26,226 nucleotides of DNA from Nitrosomonadaceae bacterium (GTDB taxonomy: Bacteria > Pseudomonadota > Gammaproteobacteria > Burkholderiales > Nitrosomonadaceae): NCBI GenBank assembly GCA_919902625.1, contig CAKKRO010000031.1, positions 33,737 through 59,962 of the forward strand, read 5' to 3'. Within the stretch, counting starts at the first letter, position 1. Every line of letters starts with the position of its first letter. Below the pieces are notes generated by a model. It was not told the origin of the DNA. It made no database searches and saw nothing but the letters and a program-made list of their open reading frames with translations. Positions 24,028-26,226 of the stretch are shown piece after piece. The position numbers and the translations under genes were made by a program.

Positions 24028-24905
24028 TGATTATTAATACCACCCGCAGATTTCCGCCTGCCAGCAAGATCACGCGCAAACTGCCAGGCAACACGTCCAC
24101 TGCGGGAACCACGCTCCAGCGCCCACTGCAAAGCTTCCATGCGCGCCAAGGCAGTCATTTCACCGATACCCCAATAAGCCAGCCAGTAACGCACAATTTC
24201 CAGATACTGTTCCTGATCAAAAGGATAAAACGACACCCATAAACCAAAACGCTCCGACAAGGAAATCTTTTCTTCAATCGCTTCGCTGGGGTGTACTTCC
24301 TCGCCCATGTGCTTCGTATCAAGATTATCGCGCATAAACTCCGGCACCATATGACGCCGGTTGGAAGTGGCATAGATCACAACATTATCCGAGACGGTGG
24401 CGATTGATCCATCCAGCACCACTTTGAGTGCTTTATAACCCGGCTCATCCGTTTCAAAAGACAAGTCATCACAAAATAAAATAAAACGCTCTGAGCGCTG
24501 ATAAATCTTTTCGACAATATCATGCAGATCAACGAGATGATGCTTCTCCACTTCTATCAGGCGCAATCCATCGCCGGCATATTTATTCAGCAACGCTTTG
24601 ATCAGCGAAGACTTGCCGGTGCCACGCGCGCCCGTCAACAGCACATTATTGGCAGAAAATCCCTGCACAAACTGATGCGTGTTCCGGTCAATCCGCTGCT
24701 TTTGCTCGTCAATCCCACACAATGCATCCAGTGTAATCCGATGAGGATGCGTAACCGGCTGTATATGCCCGGCACTGCCTTGCTTGCGCCAACGGAAGGC
24801 AATCGCCATTTTCCAGTCAGGGTCTGGCTGCGCAGGCGGCAAAAACTTTTCCAGATGATCCAACAATCTATCCGCCCGCTCACACAATTTGTCCCAATCA
24901 TTCAT
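24024..24905 (-). CDS. DUF815 family AAA-type ATPase
   Basis: A P-loop ATPase of the DUF815 group, about 293 residues. Walker A is LLTGARGTGKSSLIKALL; Walker B is RFILFCDDLSFE; a sensor-like VVIYATSNRRHMVPE follows, then an arginine-rich C-terminal lid (LERGSRSGRVAWQFARDLAG). Cytosolic; cellular role unknown. The frame is open upstream to 24947, inside argJ, but MNDWDKLCERADRLLDHLEKF matches the usual family start, so I use the ATG at 24905, ten bases after the argJ stop. No strong ribosome site, so coupling to argJ is likely. Middle gene of argJ-DUF815-Nudix. Confidence 0.9.
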   Translation of the reverse strand: MNDWDKLCERADRLLDHLEKFLPPAQPDPDWKMAIAFRWRKQGSAGHIQPVTHPHRITLDALCGIDEQKQRIDRNTHQFVQGFSANNVLLTGARGTGKSSLIKALLNKYAGDGLRLIEVEKHHLVDLHDIVEKIYQRSERFILFCDDLSFETDEPGYKALKVVLDGSIATVSDNVVIYATSNRRHMVPEFMRDNLDTKHMGEEVHPSEAIEEKISLSERFGLWVSFYPFDQEQYLEIVRYWLAYWGIGEMTALARMEALQWALERGSRSGRVAWQFARDLAGRRKSAGGINNQ

Positions 24906-24915
24906 GAGTGTCAGC

Positions 24916-26142
24916 TTAACTGCGGTAACTCGCATTAATCTTGACATAGTCGTAGGAAAAATCGCAGGTCCATACGGTAGTCGTTGCCGTACCGCGATTC
25001 AGCACAACGCGCACGGTAATCTCGGACCGATTCATCACGCGCTGCCCGTCCTCTTCGCGATAATGCGGCGCTCTGCCGCCCCGTTCAGCAACCAGCACAT
25101 CATCCAAATACAGTTGGATGCCGTTCACATCCAGATCATCAATCCCGGCATAGCCGATCGCCGCCAGAATACGTCCCAGATTGGGATCGGAGGCGAAGAA
25201 AGCGGTTTTGACCAGCGGCGAATGAGCAATGGCATAAGCCACCTGGGCACATTCATCCGCATTCTTGCCCGCATCCACCTGCACCGTAATAAACTTAGTG
25301 GCTCCTTCGCCATCGCGCACAATCATTTTGGCCAGCTCGGCAGCAACGGCGGTAATGGCTGCCTGCAATTGGCCAAATTCTGCACTTGCCTGATGAACAA
25401 TCTCCCTATGACCTGCTTTCCCGGTAGCCAGCACGATGAAAGCATCATTGGTGGAAGTATCGCCATCCACCGTGATGCGGTTAAATGAATGATCCGCCGC
25501 ATACTGCACCATTGCCTGTAACAGAGGCTGACTGATCGCCGCATCCGTGGCGACATAGCCAAGCATGGTCGCCATATTCGGGTGAATCATGCCGGAACCT
25601 TTGGCAATTCCGGTAACCGTCACCGTTTTTCCATCAATCTGCACCTGCCGGGATGCCGCCTTCGGCACGATATCCGTCGTCATGATCGCCTGCGCTGCCG
25701 CAAACCAGTTATCCACCTTGCTATTGGCTACTGCAGCGGGTAATCCGGCAACAATCCTGTCCACCGGCAACGGCTCCATAATCACGCCGGTGGAAAAAGG
25801 CAAAACCTGCTGTGCAGCACAACCCAGTAATTCGGCCAATGCAGCGCAGGTCGCCTGCGCATGCTGTATTCCCGCCTCCCCCGTACCGGCATTGGCATTG
25901 CCGGTATTCACCACCAAAGCGCGGATGGAGGGTTGCGTCAGATGTTGCTGCGCAACAATTACCGGCGCAGCACAAAACCGGTTCCGGGTAAAAACACCGG
26001 CAACTTGGGTGCCTGCATCCAGCAGCATCACCAGTAAATCCTTGCGATTGGCTTTTTTAATACCGGCTTCGGCAATGCCAAGCGTTACGCCATCGACGGA
26101 TAATAATTGTTCGGGAAGTAAAGGAGGAATATTAACGGGCAT
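24916..26142 (-). CDS. argJ: Bifunctional ornithine acetyltransferase/N-acetylglutamate synthase
   Basis: ArgJ recycles the acetyl group from N-acetylornithine to glutamate in arginine synthesis. The 408-residue precursor cleaves itself into two chains before Thr192, in KGSGMIHPNMATMLGY. The oxyanion-hole segment STGVIME (117-123), GNANAGTG (81-88) and TVDGDTSTNDAF are intact, as is the C-terminal DFSYDYVKINASYRS. Both activities are typical of proteobacterial ArgJ, but specificity cannot be read with certainty. First gene of the argJ-DUF815-Nudix operon; the 84 bp upstream to the window end show no convincing promoter. Arginine is also a cyanophycin building block, but the linkage to the cph locus is probably inherited gene order. 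Confidence 0.97.
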   Translation of the reverse strand: MPVNIPPLLPEQLLSVDGVTLGIAEAGIKKANRKDLLVMLLDAGTQVAGVFTRNRFCAAPVIVAQQHLTQPSIRALVVNTGNANAGTGEAGIQHAQATCAALAELLGCAAQQVLPFSTGVIMEPLPVDRIVAGLPAAVANSKVDNWFAAAQAIMTTDIVPKAASRQVQIDGKTVTVTGIAKGSGMIHPNMATMLGYVATDAAISQPLLQAMVQYAADHSFNRITVDGDTSTNDAFIVLATGKAGHREIVHQASAEFGQLQAAITAVAAELAKMIVRDGEGATKFITVQVDAGKNADECAQVAYAIAHSPLVKTAFFASDPNLGRILAAIGYAGIDDLDVNGIQLYLDDVLVAERGGRAPHYREEDGQRVMNRSEITVRVVLNRGTATTTVWTCDFSYDYVKINASYRS

Positions 26143-26226
26143 GGTAAATAATCAGTGCTCTTAAAATGACGCTATGCTACCGCATCTTTGTCAGGATTTT
26201 CTAAAAATTCTCATGCTGAACTTGAT

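Noticed and set aside
24906..24947. Upstream start of the DUF815 ATPase inside argJ
   Set aside because: The extra residues are the argJ C-terminal codons in another frame and do not resemble the family N-terminus.
24889..25488. Plus-strand 199-codon ORF and the 191-codon ORF at 25589, both opposite argJ
   Set aside because: Antisense open frames produced by the codon use of argJ; no recognisable motifs.
1..26226. tRNA, rRNA or CRISPR arrays
   Set aside because: I looked for T-arm-like motifs and regularly spaced repeats and found none.

Overview
The window looks like chromosomal DNA of a betaproteobacterium, most likely an ammonia oxidiser of the Nitrosomonas type. This rests on gene content and order (hemC-hemD-hemY, pilC-pilD-coaE-zapD, sigma/DUF3619/DUF3106, argJ next to a DUF815 ATPase and a Nudix/ThiE-like fusion), on moderate-to-low GC, and on a tandem cphA'/cphA pair. 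It is my reading of familiar protein families; no search was run.

Layout. (1) 1-3043, plus strand: haem biosynthesis, with hemC (5' end outside the window), hemD, a 47-residue membrane ORF where HemX usually lies, and hemY. (2) 3064-5047: a divergent pair, a 2Fe-2S/FAD reductase and an atypical SDR protein. (3) 5254-8848, plus strand: pilC, pilD, coaE and zapD (type IV pilus assembly, CoA synthesis, FtsZ bundling). (4) 8894-19949, minus strand: a cyanophycin locus read as ABC exporter, DUF1854, then cphA' and cphA. Between DUF1854 and cphA' sits about 3.2 kb of other material: an ATP-grasp ligase, a GNAT, a DapF-like epimerase and a small membrane protein. (5) 20075-21389, minus strand: ECF-type sigma factor, DUF3619, DUF3106. 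(6) 21669-22988, plus strand: yacG (with a lost zinc ligand) and a diguanylate cyclase. (7) 23056-26142, minus strand: argJ, DUF815 ATPase, Nudix/ThiE-like fusion.

The most interesting part is 13.7-17.2 kb. A direct repeat of about 94 bp with 3 mismatches (13768-13861 and 17075-17168) flanks the ATP-grasp/GNAT/DapF-like operon. The repeat is the leader plus first nine codons of cphA'. Weaker homology to the cphA' start continues past the second copy, so that copy looks like a decayed cphA' 5' end. This suggests the segment was inserted by recombination at the start of cphA', splitting a DUF1854-cphA' operon and leaving the same leader upstream of both cphA'-cphA and the newcomer operon. The DapF-like protein keeps both catalytic cysteines but has lost three of the four residues that recognise the far end of diaminopimelate. 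The ATP-grasp protein lacks parts of the D-Ala-D-Ala ligase signature. Together they look like an undescribed amino-acid epimerase plus amide-ligase plus acetyltransferase pathway lodged in a cyanophycin locus.
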